Source: Fragilariopsis cylindrus CCMP1102
Taxonomy: Eukaryota; Bacillariophyta; Bacillariophyceae; Bacillariales; Bacillariaceae
Length of the DNA stretch: 64,000 bases
NCBI GenBank assembly: GCA_900095095.1
Contig: FMBT01000352.1
Span: forward strand, 181,575-245,574
Reading direction: 5' to 3'
Positions within the stretch are counted from its first letter, which is position 1; every line of letters begins with the position of its first letter. A program made the position numbers and the translations under genes. The notes beneath the pieces are model-generated. The model had not been told where the DNA came from, did no database searches, and saw only the letters and a program-made list of their open reading frames with translations. Positions 22,332-34,498 of this stretch are shown piece by piece.

Positions 22332-22855
22332 TTTTCTATTTTTATTTATATTGTTCTAGAAATAATTTTATATATTAAAGTTTGTGAAGAGAATGGTGAT
22401 GGATACTGGTTGTCACGATCGAAGGCTGGAAGAGGGACGATTTGTTAGTTATTATTAGCGGTGATGATGATTGCTACCTTCTTCTACCGGTAGTTGTTGG
22501 TGTACGTTAGTTTTCACTAGCTTTCGCCTCGTTCTTTCAGCAGATTTGGCGTCTATGATACTTCAACTTGTTCAACACATAAAACGGACGGCAGACAGAA
22601 GTTGACAGAGAAAGATCGCGAGAAAATAAATTCAACAAAAAAACACGCACGAAGATAACTAGTAAAAAAATATGTAGCGTGCTTCGGCAGGCAACAAAAA
22701 CCAATCCCTTGATTTTGCGCATCAACCCTCCATCTCGATTTAGATTTAGACGTCCTATTACTGTCTATTCACCATCGTCCATCATATCATTTCAATTCTT
22801 TGTAATACTAAGCTCTCACATTCACTCATACTAAATAGCATAATCAAACATCAAA
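22332..22855. promoter_or_regulatory. Shared divergent promoter of two plastid-protein genes
   Basis: A 524 bp gap between the start codons of two head-to-head genes (22331 on minus, 22856 on plus), both encoding proteins with diatom plastid presequences. Joint light-responsive control is an inference from this arrangement; I did not identify specific binding motifs. Confidence 0.45.
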
Positions 22856-23816
22856 ATGAAGGTCGCTACAGTTTTTGTCTTACTTTTGGCTTCTGCCCAA
22901 GCGTTTAACGCTCCACTTTTCGCTACACGAGCTGTCGGAAAGGCACCTGCCACAAAGGCTGTCAAGAAGGCCGTCGCTGTGAAGAAGGTTGCTGTTAAGA
23001 AGGTCGCCGTCGTTAAGAAGGTCGCCGTCAAGAAGGCTGTCGCTGTTAAGAAGGTCGCCGTCAAGAAGGTCGCTGCACCTAAGAAGGCTGTTGCCAAGAA
23101 GGTCGCTGCCGTTAAGAAGGTCGCTGCACCTAAGAAGGCCGCTGCCAAGAAGGTGAAGGCTCCACGAAACGTATGTAGTAAATATCTCATGATGATAATA
23201 ATAGCATTATAGCGAACATGCACTGTTTAGGGAAGAACTAATCCATTAATTGTTTGTATAATTTGATATTCTTTTCTCACCCTTTTCATCTCTTATCTAC
23301 TTTCGTTGTCGTGGTTCGTTTCGGCTCTTCTTTCTGTGTAATTTGTCACACACACACACAATAATATATATGAATTCACAGAAGGAACCTCCAGCCAGTA
23401 AGGGATATCCATCGATCGCCGCGAAAGCACAAGCCTTCTCGTTTGGAGGAAAAATTAGTGGTGGAGCTGCCGGTAAAGTCATTACACCAGTTTTTGTTCA
23501 TCCAACGGTCAATACTAATCCAGTAGTTCAATTTGATTACAAGGAGGCTGCCAAGGCCCGGAAGACACCTCAAACAGTCGACTTTGTTTACGATGATGGT
23601 CTGACCATTATCGAACGTAAACAAAAGAAAATCATTCCAGCATTCTTAACAGGTTCCGCACGATCCCGAGTTGAAAAATCGGAAATCCGTACTGATATTG
23701 GTGAAGACATCTACCCATTCGGACTGACCGGAGATCGTTTCCAACTTCTTTTCATCTCCATTTTCTCCCTCTTCGCATTAGTTGGATGTCTTTCCGGAAA
23801 TGTCTCCCTTGATTAA
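22856..23816 (+). CDS. Plastid-targeted Lys/Ala-repeat protein with C-terminal membrane helix, 249 aa
   Basis: Two exons, 22856-23170 and 23382-23816, split by a 211 nt intron with GTATGT...CAG and preserved phase. The start gives MKVATVFVLLLASAQAFNAP, a signal peptide with an AQAF plastid-entry motif. Residues of about 30-103 are a degenerate repeat of the AVKKVA and APKKA kind, resembling the tail of histone H1 and strongly basic. A non-repetitive domain follows with GYPSIAAKAQAFSFGGKISG, VVQFDYKEAAKARKTP, FVYDDGLTIIERKQKK and EDIYPFGLTGDRFQ. One membrane helix then ends the protein (LLFISIFSLFALVGCLSG). I infer a thylakoid or envelope protein whose basic arm faces stroma or lumen. I do not recognise a named family. 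It shares its upstream region with the PSII extrinsic protein gene. Confidence 0.8.
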
Positions 23817-24919
23817 AAAAAGAAAGACTTTCTTCTACCGATTTGTTTTGATTTAATTATAAATTAAGTAACACATGTATGCTATGATACATCATAACAT
23901 GGAAACCAGAGAAAATATAGAAATGGCCTGATTTGCTGTTGTGTGTGACACAATATTATATATTGTTTCTCCTTATTATTTTATATACAATATATTATAT
24001 ATAATTAGTTTGATAGAGGACTATATAAATAAAGTTTTTTAATTACATATTCTATTATAATTTGTTTGGCACAAAAGTAGATATACACATGCACTAGCTA
24101 AACCACTACAATGTAATCAGATGATGATCCGTATTTATTTTTAGACTGCAGCGTACTGTATGTATTAGATACATAATGTAAATTTTAATGGTGAGGAGTG
24201 GTTGTTTGCCATTACATTCCTCCAATATCATCACATGAATTGCAGAAGAAGAAAAAAGAGTAATGAATACTGTATGTAAGCAACTATGTGATAAGTGCTT
24301 GTCAAATTAGTGTCATTGTGATTATCATCCTTTTTATCATCACCTTTCCATGCCTATTGAATACAATTGGATGACAAATGGTGGTACATACTATACATAT
24401 GGAGAATTAATGGGTGGAACATAATGTGTGGTAATATATGTTGTACGTGGATTTGTTTTGATAGGCTCTAGCTAGAGAAAGCTTTAAGATATAAAATAGA
24501 TATAGGAGTATGGTGCATTGCTTGTTCAAGATACAGTAATAATTTTGGTGGATTTAGTAGTACAATTAATTGTACATTGTATGATCATGTTCATGTTGTA
24601 TCACATCACTCAATTGATAGATGACGACCTCATACCTACCAATGCTAGTAATACTATACTAATATACCGGTTGAGTACCATATATCTACATGACCTTCAG
24701 TCACGACCTGACTGCAGCAAACTGCTTCGCCAATTCTCATCGCGCCATGCAGATCAGAATTCCTGAGAAAAGCACGACTCTAAAAAAATAACTGCACAAA
24801 TACAGAATCAATCAATCAATCCTCAATATCTCAGCGAAAAGCAAAACAATCGTCTAAGCTTAACATTATCACCAACACTCCTAACTTTAGCTAACACAAG
24901 ACCAACATACAATTCAACA
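23817..24919. other. Intergenic 1.1 kb, nothing recognised
   Basis: AT-rich spacer between two plus-strand genes; TATATA-rich at about 23955-24005. No protein-like frame, RNA gene or repeat family is visible. The last 100 bp probably contain the promoter and 5' UTR of the LITAF gene. Confidence 0.35.
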
Positions 24920-25622
24920 ATGGGTATTTTCGGAAAAACCAAGAAAGGTACGTCGTTCTCTCTGCAACAAAGTAGCACTCCCGCGTTGGCCGTCGTTTTC
25001 GCAACGTCCTCAATTTGTTTCTTTTTGAATTCAATATTATTTTCGATCGACGTAATACAAGTACCATTAACTTACATACGTCCTATATGATTAATTTTCT
25101 ATATGTTGCATCTTATCGATGATGATGTAGATATTCCTGCATCACCAAATGGAGGAGGAAATTATATGCAAGCACCATCAACAGATATTAAAAGTCTTCC
25201 GGTTGCTACTTTAGTTTCTACTTTAGTTTCAGAAGGACCAGCACCTACAGCCCCATATCACAGTAATGATAATTTTCCTTCAGCATCGGCACCAACTGCT
25301 CCTGCTCCTGCTCCTGCTTGTGGCGGATGCTGTAGTAATGTTAACCGCCACATCGGAAATGATGATGGTGATTTAACACGATTTCCAATGATGATGGTAG
25401 AATGTCCGCATGTCATAGTGAATCAAGGACACGAGTAACAACTGCACCATCATGGCAACATGGGCATCATCTCTTGGTTTATGTTTCTTATTTTGGCCAA
25501 TTTCATGGGTACCACTTGTTACTGATACTTGTAAAACAACAGAACATTTTTGTGTTAGATGCGGGTACAAGGTTGGAGAAGTTAAACCATTCGCAGATTG
25601 TTGTGTTGAGAAACGTGGTTGA
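24920..25622 (+). CDS. LITAF-domain (LPS-induced TNF factor) protein, frameshifted
   Basis: A tiny first exon (24920-24947) encodes MGIFGKTKK. After a 183 nt intron (24948-25130, GTACGT...TAG) comes a Pro/Ala-rich stretch with CGGCC, then the LITAF domain. The domain needs two one-base shifts. CPHCHSESRTRVTTAPSW follows a missing T near 25410, and WASSLGLCFLFWPISWVP with TTEHFCVRCGYKVGE follows a missing A near 25459. The C-P-x-C and H-x-C-x-x-C-G halves of the zinc site surround a membrane-inserting hydrophobic segment, as in the family. Such proteins attach to the cytosolic face of endosomes or the plasma membrane. With both bases restored the protein is about 173 residues. As it stands, the frame stops early at 25438 and loses the second zinc half. 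Confidence 0.8.
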
Positions 25623-26074
25623 TAGATACAAAATCAAAAACAAAACAACAAAACGAATGTACACTACTAAAACAAACAACAGCCAAAACAATTTGTATAT
25701 TTTGTATTATAAGGCGACTATCGTCAGGTAGTTAAGGGATATGTATCACATACATGCAGTATTTTTTTTTGATGTCGGAGAGAATTTGTATAACACGAAC
25801 CTGACACACATGCACAGCTTCCAACAGAACAATAGTTGATTCTACTCTAATAATGTGGTATAGAATGATAATTAATAAATAAACTTGATGAAAAAATGAC
25901 ATTTTGGTGTTTTAAGTTCGTTGATCTATTTATTGACTATTGACTATTATTACTGCACCCATTAGAAGATACTTTTTGTTTTGATGATCCATCAAGTTTT
26001 TGATTGCTTTGTTTCGTAGTGATGATTTCATTTGCGTACAATATGATTTATATTATCCCCCATTTTTTCATATA
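25623..26074. other. Intergenic between convergent genes
   Basis: A 452 bp AT-rich junction between the 3' ends of the LITAF gene and the minus-strand acidic gene. Nothing recognised. Confidence 0.35.
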
Positions 26075-26900
26075 CTATTTTTTCGTCGAAGAGAAAGAGA
26101 ATGAATATTTACGCTGTCGCTGCTGCTGTCGACTAGATTGCTGTTTTCGAAATAATGGTAAGGAAGCGAAATCAATCAATCGTGTCATGCACGTAGTCGT
26201 AGTAGAATCATCATCTGATTCTGATTCTGCTGCTACTGCTACTTTTCCCCTATCATCACTTTCGTTACTCAATTTTGGACCACCACTGTTGCTGCTGATG
26301 ACAATATTCTGAGTCTCTTGACGCTCTTCAATTCGATGAGCGTTAACGAACTGGTCTTCTTCTCCTTCTTCTTCTTCTTGCTGTTTTTTCCCTTTATCTT
26401 TATCTTGCTGTTGTTGTTCGTATTCATCATGGATATCAATCATCGTATTTGAATCTACAGACGAATCTGCAAGTGCTGACAACAGATGTTCCGCTGTCAG
26501 TTCTTCTTCAACAATGGAATTCTTCTCCTTCTCCTTCTCCACTACAACTGATGTAGGAGTGGTAGCAATAGCAGTAGTAGTGGTAGTGGAGGTAGTAAAA
26601 GATGATTCTTTATCCATTCCGGTCTCAACAATAGTAGATTCGACGACATCGTCTACGAGTTGTAGTGGTTTATCGCCATCATGGCCGTCGTCGACCTCGT
26701 TTTTGTCCACTTCTACTTCGTTTCGTCGTACTCGTCGTCGTCGACGACACTTACTGAAGTTGCGTTTGATAAAGATAAATCTATAGGAGATATACTTGCG
26801 TTGTTATCGTTGTCGTCATTAGCATGGATGATATCGATCGATGAGGTTTCAACGACTGACTCTACTGATTTTTCCATTTCAAAGTCGATTATGTTGTTAT

Positions 26901-26931
<31 letters not shown>

Positions 26932-26934
26932 GTT

Positions 26935-26974
<40 letters not shown>

Positions 26975-28124
26975 TCGTCATGGTGGTGGTCCTCCACATC
27001 AATAATTAGAATAATGCGATCATTATTTTCATAATTACTGACATCTTCGATGTTGACGGATGAATCGATCTCGTTCTTGCTCTCATTCTCGTTCTCGTTC
27101 TCGTTTTCATCATTATTCGAGATCGTCGTCGTAGCCGTGGTTTCCTTCAATTTCTTTGTGAATCTAGCAAGTCCTGCTGCTGCTGCTAGTTCTGCTATAC
27201 TACTAGGCATTTGAATCGAAGTCTCTTCAGTGGTGGTAGTGGTGATGGTGCTGACGAAAACGATCCCTTCCTTCTTGTTATTGGCACTGTCGTCATCGTC
27301 GTTGTTGTAATCACCAATACGACCATCGTCAACGTTGAAATAATGATCATCATCAATACTGTTATTATCGTCTTGATAATATTCGTTAGTATTATCATAA
27401 CCTTGTTGCCAAATTTGACGTTCTTCTTCTTGTCGTTCTGGTGGACCGTATCCGATAGTTTGTATAGTATGTAGATCAAGATCTAACGAAATAAATCGAA
27501 TGTACTTGTTTGACGACGCAATGTTGCCTCCATAGCAACCTCCAGTGATATATACTTCGTGCTGTACCAAAATCAAGAACTGAAGATATGAAAGAACCAG
27601 TATCACCAGAATTACAATCACTGTTGCTGCTGTTATCATTGATCTCCTCATCAATAATATACTCCTCTTCTTTATCGTCGTCAATAACATGCTCCGCTTC
27701 TTCTTCCTCGTCATCATCGTCGTAATCGTTGTTGTAAGAAGAATGGTCATGGTTTTCGTTGATTCCTTCGTTATCGTCGCAAGATGAAGATGAAAAAGAC
27801 GACGATGATGTAGATGGAATTGAGGATGACGGACGATGATGATGATGATGATGATGATGATGGAATTATCTTCGACGCCGAACAAGAAGCGGGAGATGAT
27901 AGGGAGTGAGGAATACTGCCGTCGTTTTCTCTCATTATCTTGATTGTCGTTGTTTTTGCTGCTACATCCATCATCATTGTTTGGTTTTTATTCTTGTTTA
28001 CGAAAGAAGAAAAGTTATCAATGATATTGATGTTGCTGTTACTGTTGATGATCCTATTAGTAGTAGATGTATTCTTATTATTATTATTGTTCATTTTATT
28101 TTTGATGTGACAAAATCTCAACAT
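26075..28124 (-). CDS. Acidic low-complexity protein, frameshifted; family unknown
   Basis: A run of minus-strand frames starts at ATG 28124 (Asn/Ser-rich head). It continues through DDDDEEEEAEHVIDDD (about 27680-27730), then EVYITGGCYGGNIASSNKYI with YGPPERQEEERQIW (about 27400-27560), SIAELAAAAGLARFTKKLKE (about 27145-27205), long Asp and Ser runs (about 26880-26985), and a Glu/Gln-rich tail ending SFSFSSTKK at 26075. Frame changes at about 27870, 27560 and 26712 are needed. The YITGGCYGG piece resembles a single kelch blade edge, which is not enough to assign a family. Trinucleotide repeats make the frames hard to follow, so this may be one gene or two. Opposite-strand frames here are repeat artefacts. 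Confidence 0.4.
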
Positions 28125-29622
28125 GATGCTTTTAATTACTATCGGTTGTTTGTTCTTTGTTTTTGTAGGTAACTTTTGATCTCAATCTACGTAGATTCGT
28201 ATTCAATTCGACAATGATTATTTTTTATGGAGTGCAGAATCGAATCCAGTTTGTTTGTCGTCGTTTTATTTTTTATTGTGGTTGTTATTATCCTACGTTG
28301 TAATTGTTGAGCATGCGATCGTCTATATTACTGCTGAACTAGAACTGGATCATTTGGGGAACAGACTGCTGCTGGGAAAAACAAAGACATCCTTACACAA
28401 ACAAAACCAAAGGAAGGAAAACCATAATGCTCCTGCAAATCGGTTTTTTTTTTGCTTTTTGGTTTACACCCCACTGCACCCCCACTCAAATCGTACACGA
28501 ATCCATTTTCACACACACACGATCATAATCTCATCCCTTCGTGTACGGTTGGTTGCCTTGCTGGTTTTACTAGTCCTGTACAGCTTATTCTCGGACTTCT
28601 TGTCATGATGTTTGTTCGTCATGGTTTTGTGTTTCGATATACAGTACGTTTTCAGGTTTCGGTAAGTCTTTCACGTAGAAATGAAAAAAGGGAATGATTT
28701 AGCCCCAAATTGAGAAATATGGGGTTTAACACACAATAAAGAGTCTACTGTACATATTCAATATAGTTCTAATAATATATAATCATACCGTATGATCATA
28801 CCAGTGCTTATTTATATGTTTTATGTCCTTTGGGGGACGAATAGTTGGGGGATAAATTCATCAACCAAAATTAATGACATTTGGGGGGCCCCAAATATTG
28901 GACTATATTTTTTGTTTATACGGCGTGTCTTGTTTTCAACGGAAGAAATGTAATGACATACGTGCGTTACCCGCTCTACATACCTTCCGTTCACTATTCT
29001 ACTGCATTTTTCCGAGACGTTAAATACACATAATAAATTCTAACAAAGCAAGACATCTATTTTCAGCGCACAAAAAATGAGAAAGCCAAGAATGGCGGAA
29101 CTGACCCGTGAGTCTTCAACTCACATTACTTTCAACAAAGAGTTCCTCTTTCTTTTGACTTGCGCTTTCCTACCGCAGTCACAATACTACTGCTGATTCG
29201 CCAGAGTAGTTAACAGCGGGGAGACGACACACAATAAGCACATACACCGATAGTCTTTAGATTTATAACGATAAGGTGCACCAAGAAATATCTAAAAGAC
29301 CCAACATCTGTAACATCAACCGGTCGATACTATCAATCGGATCGATATAGTAGTGTGTGACATATAAGTACAAAAACAGGATACAAGTAGAAGTTGGTTG
29401 GGGTGTACGATTTACTATCGCCGTGGTGGTTGGGTTTATTTACTAACGGCACGCCGTCGTCATAATATAATAACGGTACCGGTAGCAATTCTTTTGAAAA
29501 AATAATAAAACCGTAATAGAAAATTAACGCTCATTTTTATTTCAATTCATATTCAAGAGTCACCCACATACAAGAGGGTAAGACAAAACAAATTAGAACT
29601 CCATCCTTTCCCGAATCGAAAT
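28125..29622. other. Intergenic 1.5 kb between divergent genes
   Basis: Mostly without coding signal. It contains a short spliced frame at 29077-29213 (listed separately) and should hold the promoters of both neighbours. Confidence 0.35.
29077..29213 (+). CDS. Possible spliced micro-ORF, 21 codons
   Basis: ATG 29077 opens MRKPRMAELT and meets a donor (GTGAGT at 29108). A pyrimidine-rich tract and acceptor (CTACCGCAG at 29178) follow 71 nt later, and the joined frame ends TILLLIRQSS at 29211-29213. The intron signals are good but the peptide is very short. It may instead be a 5' leader intron or upstream reading frame of the gene at 29623. Confidence 0.2.
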
Positions 29623-29866
29623 ATGGTGAATAGTATGCCTCGAAATTATCATAGTTTCAGTAGTAATAGTATGAATAATAAGAGTACAACAATAGCACCT
29701 ACGACAACACCAATGAGTGGTCCAAGAACTACTACGAGATCGAGGACATCGTCTTCTGTGAGTGTGAATAATAAAGGTAGCAGCAGTAGTAGTAGTCAAA
29801 GTACATACGCAACAGTCAGTACAAGAGGAACAACAAGTACGAGTAGTACCCGTGGGGTTGTTACGC

Positions 29867-29897
<31 letters not shown>

Positions 29898-30415
29898 CAA
29901 CGTCGTCGACAATAGCTTACTCCAGAGTAGTAGTAGTAAAAAGCTGGTTGTAACACCTACTAATTACAATAGTAGAAATAATAATGACAGTGGCAATGTC
30001 AGTGGCAATGTCAGTGGTGTTAGGATGGACAAAAATAATAATAATACTAGTAGTAGTAGTAACAGGAAGAGCAACGTTACAGCAGCAACAACTGATGATG
30101 GACCTGTTAACAGTGGTGGCGGCGGCGGCGGCGTTGTCGTCATCGGTGGAGGTGGGATCGAAAACAATAACAGTACTAGGAGTACTACTCGTAAGATGAA
30201 CAGAGGGTCATTCCGTAAGACACGAATGATGCAAAAGAATAAACGAAATAATAATAACAATACTACTATTGGTGGAGATAGTACTATTAGTAATAATACC
30301 CACAATCATCCAATAAGTGTGGGCGGTACTACTATCTCTGGTGCTGGTCCTTCTACTATCACAAAAGCAGCAACAACAGCAGCAGCAGCAACAGTAACAG
30401 CAACTTCTCCTAGAT

Positions 30416-30449
<34 letters not shown>

Positions 30450-33400
30450 AAGTGCATCATCGGCGTCATCACTATTCAAGAATAGTAAATCATCAGTGGC
30501 AGCAGCAATTGCTGCTATGGAAGTACGAGATGCTGGCTGTGCTGGTGAATATACTACTCCACCATCCCCTTCAGCAAATAAAAGAACGCTGGCGAATGCG
30601 AATACGAAGTCATCATCGCTATCTTCGATTTCTTCTCCATCCTCATCCTCTTTCGTTCTATCGTCTCCACCATATCATCGACAACAACAACCTGATGGTG
30701 AAGAAGAAGAAGAAGAAGAAATTGATGATGAAGCTGATGATGATGATGAAGATGAAGAACTTCCTCAACTTCCTCAAGGTCATGTCGATACAATCTTAGA
30801 TATGTACAGAGGATCAATGACATCGTCATCTACATCGTCTTCTTCCTTATTATTATTAGACTTGTACCGAGATGTACTGTATGTTTCACCGGATGTTTCT
30901 GATCGTGAAATCCGTATTGCATATTTTCGTCGTGGACGTGAAATATTAGGTGAAGCTTCTGCTTTATCTGGATTGTCTAGTAGAAATAATAACGGTAATA
31001 ATAATATCAATAACAAACTTGATCCTGAAACGAAATTAAAATTCCAAGCTGTTAGTATGGCCTATGAGTTATTATCAACTCCAGAATGGAAAGAAATTTA
31101 TCTACGTCAAGGTGGATTAAAATTGACAATGAAGAACAAGGACAAGAGAAATAATAATATCAATAATGATAGAAGAACAAGAGGGAATAATGATAATGGT
31201 GGTGATGGCGATGATGAAAATAGAACAATGACAATAGATACTAATGCTACTAGAACGACTTCTTCAAAGCCAGAACGAGAAAAACAACAACATCGACAAC
31301 ACGAGGATTTGTTCTCGTCGTCACCATCTGCCGTTGCTGCAGCTTTTCCTACTATAAATACAACAGTAGAAACAAATAGTAATGGTGGTTTAGTAGTACC
31401 TGCAGTAAAGAATACTAACCATAGCAACAACAAAATCGTTAGAAATAACGAAGTTCAGTTCCCACTTAATACTGTACACCAGCAGCAACAATTAATACAA
31501 AATGAATTCCTACAACAACAACAACAACAACAACAAGCCATTCCAATAGTGAAACGATTACCCACAGCGTTACGTAGATCTTCGTTCACTGGTCGAGATA
31601 ATGGTGATAATGATAATGCTAGTTGCACGTCGTCGTCGTCAATAAAAATAAAAAATAAAAGAATATCGAGGAGGACCGGTACAACAACATCATCATCTGT
31701 TCGATGGAATGATCATGTAGAGGAGTTGATCTTTGCGAATCATCCCAATGAACATGCTTGTAGTGATAGCGAGGATGATGATGATACTGATGACGATGAT
31801 GACGATAATGATGATGGTTACGATGACGATGACGATAATATTGATATGGATGATAGAACAGAAGATGATGATATTGTTGAAGAGGAGGAACGAAATCATC
31901 GTCAACAACAACAAACTAAAAAAAACAAGAAGAAACAAAATGGTACTTTCCCGCGTCTTATTGGTAGTGGTGGTGGTGAGAATAATAGTAATATTAATAA
32001 TGGTACAACAAACCAGAACGGCGAGTCGTATTCCGTTACTATCAAGTCTCCGGCATCAGTGTCTGGTCATAGTAGTAGTCATCGTAGCGTTAGTAATTCG
32101 ACGACGGGATCCAATAGCAAACGTAGCAACAACAAAAACAGAAACAAAAAGAAACCAAAAATTGTTATCGATTCAGAAGAATTAGAATCTCATTTGAAAC
32201 GGATGGATAATGAGGCAGAAAAACATTTCGTTCAAGATTTTTGGGACAACTTTGAAGAATCGATGGATGGGATTATGTCTCTTGTAGATTCTTTAGGTGG
32301 GGATGCATCAAAAAAAAGCAAAAACAAAGGCGGCAATAATAAACGACCTGCATCGTCGTGGTCGTCCTCTATACTATCGTCGTCAAAACAACAACAACGC
32401 GGGCGTCGGAACAAAAATAATAATGCTGCTGCTGGTACAATTAGTCGAAGTATGAGCCATGATTTGATATCAACTAGTTCTACAATTTATGAAGAAGACG
32501 AGGACGCAATCCTCAAAAGATCTAATTCATTCCCGGAGGGTACGATGTCTCAGCATGAGCTTGTATCATTACCCCAGCAACAAAAATCGAACACATTGTC
32601 ATCATCATTGGGAGCAGCGAAAGTCGTTACTCCCGATCATCACCATCATCATCATGACCAAAATACTAGTTCCAAACGACTTGATCCACCTACCTCAGAA
32701 ATGCAATCGCCGTACGAAATGGTACTCAACTCGTGGCCTTTCCAAAGTTCGTCACAAAATCAGCAACAGCAGCAAGTAGAATATGCTACATCATCAACAA
32801 CTACACCGGCTGTCGTTTCGCCACAATCGGCAGGAAGAATGACGAAGTCAACAATCCAAGGCTCATATCCTCAATCATCGTCTCATCGTCTTACGGTGAT
32901 ATCTCCTCCTTCTGATGCAGCAACGTCACTTGCATCTGATATTTTGTCTCAGCAACAACTAAAACAGAAGTTATTTCGTCCCATTTCACCTGCACTATCT
33001 GAAGCGTCTGAGGCTATTACAAGTGGATTTGATGGTGGTTCGTTGAATAGTAATAATAATGATAGCAATAATCGTTCATTATTATCAGATGATAAATTCG
33101 AGTTGGGAAGCCGTATATCAGAAATGGATAGTCTAGATTTGACCGAATTTGATAATCCATTTCGTCAACAGCCTTTATCATCTTCTCCGATAAAATGTGA
33201 TAGTACTTCCAATGCTCCTCTTCTACCACCATCGGCTGATGTTACTATGCCTATATCTAAATCTAAGCATTCGCAATCAGAGTTGGATGAAGAGAAAAAG
33301 GTCGATTTAAAGTCGAAGCTCCCGCCTAATGATACCAACAATGCCGCCACCGCCATTACCGCCACCAAGAAGGGTAAGTTCCGAGTTTCGATGACCAGTC

Positions 33401-34188
33401 GGACTAGAGGGATTTCGTATGATAAAGAGCAGCAGCCCCTTGGCCACGATCAAGTTGCTGCTAACAAAAACGACAGGGCAAGTAGAACTAGCAGAGCTGA
33501 GTCAATGGAAGACGTGTTTGCCGGCGTTGACGAAGGGTCAAAGCAGCAGCAGATATGTGATGTGATAGACAATAATCGTAGACCGCTCAATCTACAAGAT
33601 ATTTCTATCGAACGGTCGGCGTCACACGTGAGTGATCTAAGTGAAAGCGTTTACACCTCCAATAAGAAAAGCGAGGATGACGAAGAAGGAGAAAGGATTC
33701 TATTCGAGAGTCGAATCGCTGATGATCCTCCGATTGTGGTTTCTGTCAGTGAAGCAGCAACTGTCACCTTCGCTCCCTCTCCAATATCGTCGTCGGTGAT
33801 GTCGTCCTCTACTAAGAAATCAATCATTATGAATAATAGTACGACACGAAGTAGCGTACGAAGTGAAGCAAGTACTGGGTACTCGTCCTATGCTTCTACA
33901 CGGGATACAAATTCAGTATATTCTCTTGAGTCGGCTGCTGTGGATTCCTCAGGATTTTTTGACTATTTTATCCGGTATGTTACGGCTATCATGACAGAAT
34001 GTCCAACCAACGGTGCACCAGCCGAATATCAGCAAGATTTTATGAGTCTATTTTCGACTGCTGAAAAAAGTGTGCATACAGCAGAACTTCCTGTCAAAGT
34101 AGAAGTTCTAGAGCAGCCATCGTCCATGAAGCGAGTGCCCAGTAGCAGTACTTGTAGTACAAGCAGCAGCCGTGGCTCTGAAGCTTAG
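29623..34188 (+). CDS. Large disordered protein with a J-like domain lacking HPD, 1,521 aa
   Basis: An intact 4.6 kb frame. Residues 1-400 are Ser, Thr and Asn runs. At about 412-503 lies a DnaJ-like fold: DLYRDVLYVSPDVSDREIRI, AYFRRGREILGEASAL, and after an Asn insert DPETKLKFQAVSMAYELLST, PEWKEIYLRQG. The helix II/III loop where HPD should be reads GREILGEA instead, so stimulation of Hsp70 ATPase by the usual route is unlikely. Further on are an acidic run (about 725-760), a helical segment ELESHLKRMDNEAEKHFVQD with FWDNFEESMDGIMSLVDSL (about 850-890) and a C-terminal folded-looking block FFDYFIRYVTAIMTEC (about 1445). No signal peptide or membrane helix. Probably cytosolic or nuclear; the role is unknown. 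Confidence 0.75.
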
Positions 34189-34498
34189 GTGTTTGAAACG
34201 ATAGGCAGAGAGAAAGTACTCGACGACGAAACCGTAAGATAATTTATAGTTTTTTTGTATACCATTTAACGTTGTGTCTAACACACAAATTTGAATTAAT
34301 TATAATATATGTATATATTTACAAGTCTCTACTTCGTATTATTATTTTAGTTTTACTTTTTCTACTGTATTTTTATCTTAGATACTTTTTCGCCTCTCTT
34401 TTTTGAACATATCTAGTCCAATCTAACTTTTTGTGTCCGACGACGGACATAAAGATAAGCTGTTCGTAAGTGATTATCAACACAGGTGACAAAAATTG
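34189..34498. other. Intergenic between convergent genes
   Basis: A 310 bp AT-rich junction between the 3' end of the J-like gene and the 3' end of the minus-strand gene at 34499. Nothing recognised. Confidence 0.35.

Noticed and set aside
26681-27034. Plus-strand frame with Leu, Ser and Trp runs
   Set aside because: Reading of GTC and CTG trinucleotide repeats in the wrong frame or strand.
27400-27560. Kelch-repeat assignment for the acidic gene
   Set aside because: Only one YITGGCYGG-like blade edge is visible; no second blade could be found.
28452-28697. Plus-strand frame of 81 codons
   Set aside because: Starts at TTG, has no recognisable motif or splice support, and sits in spacer with random-looking composition.
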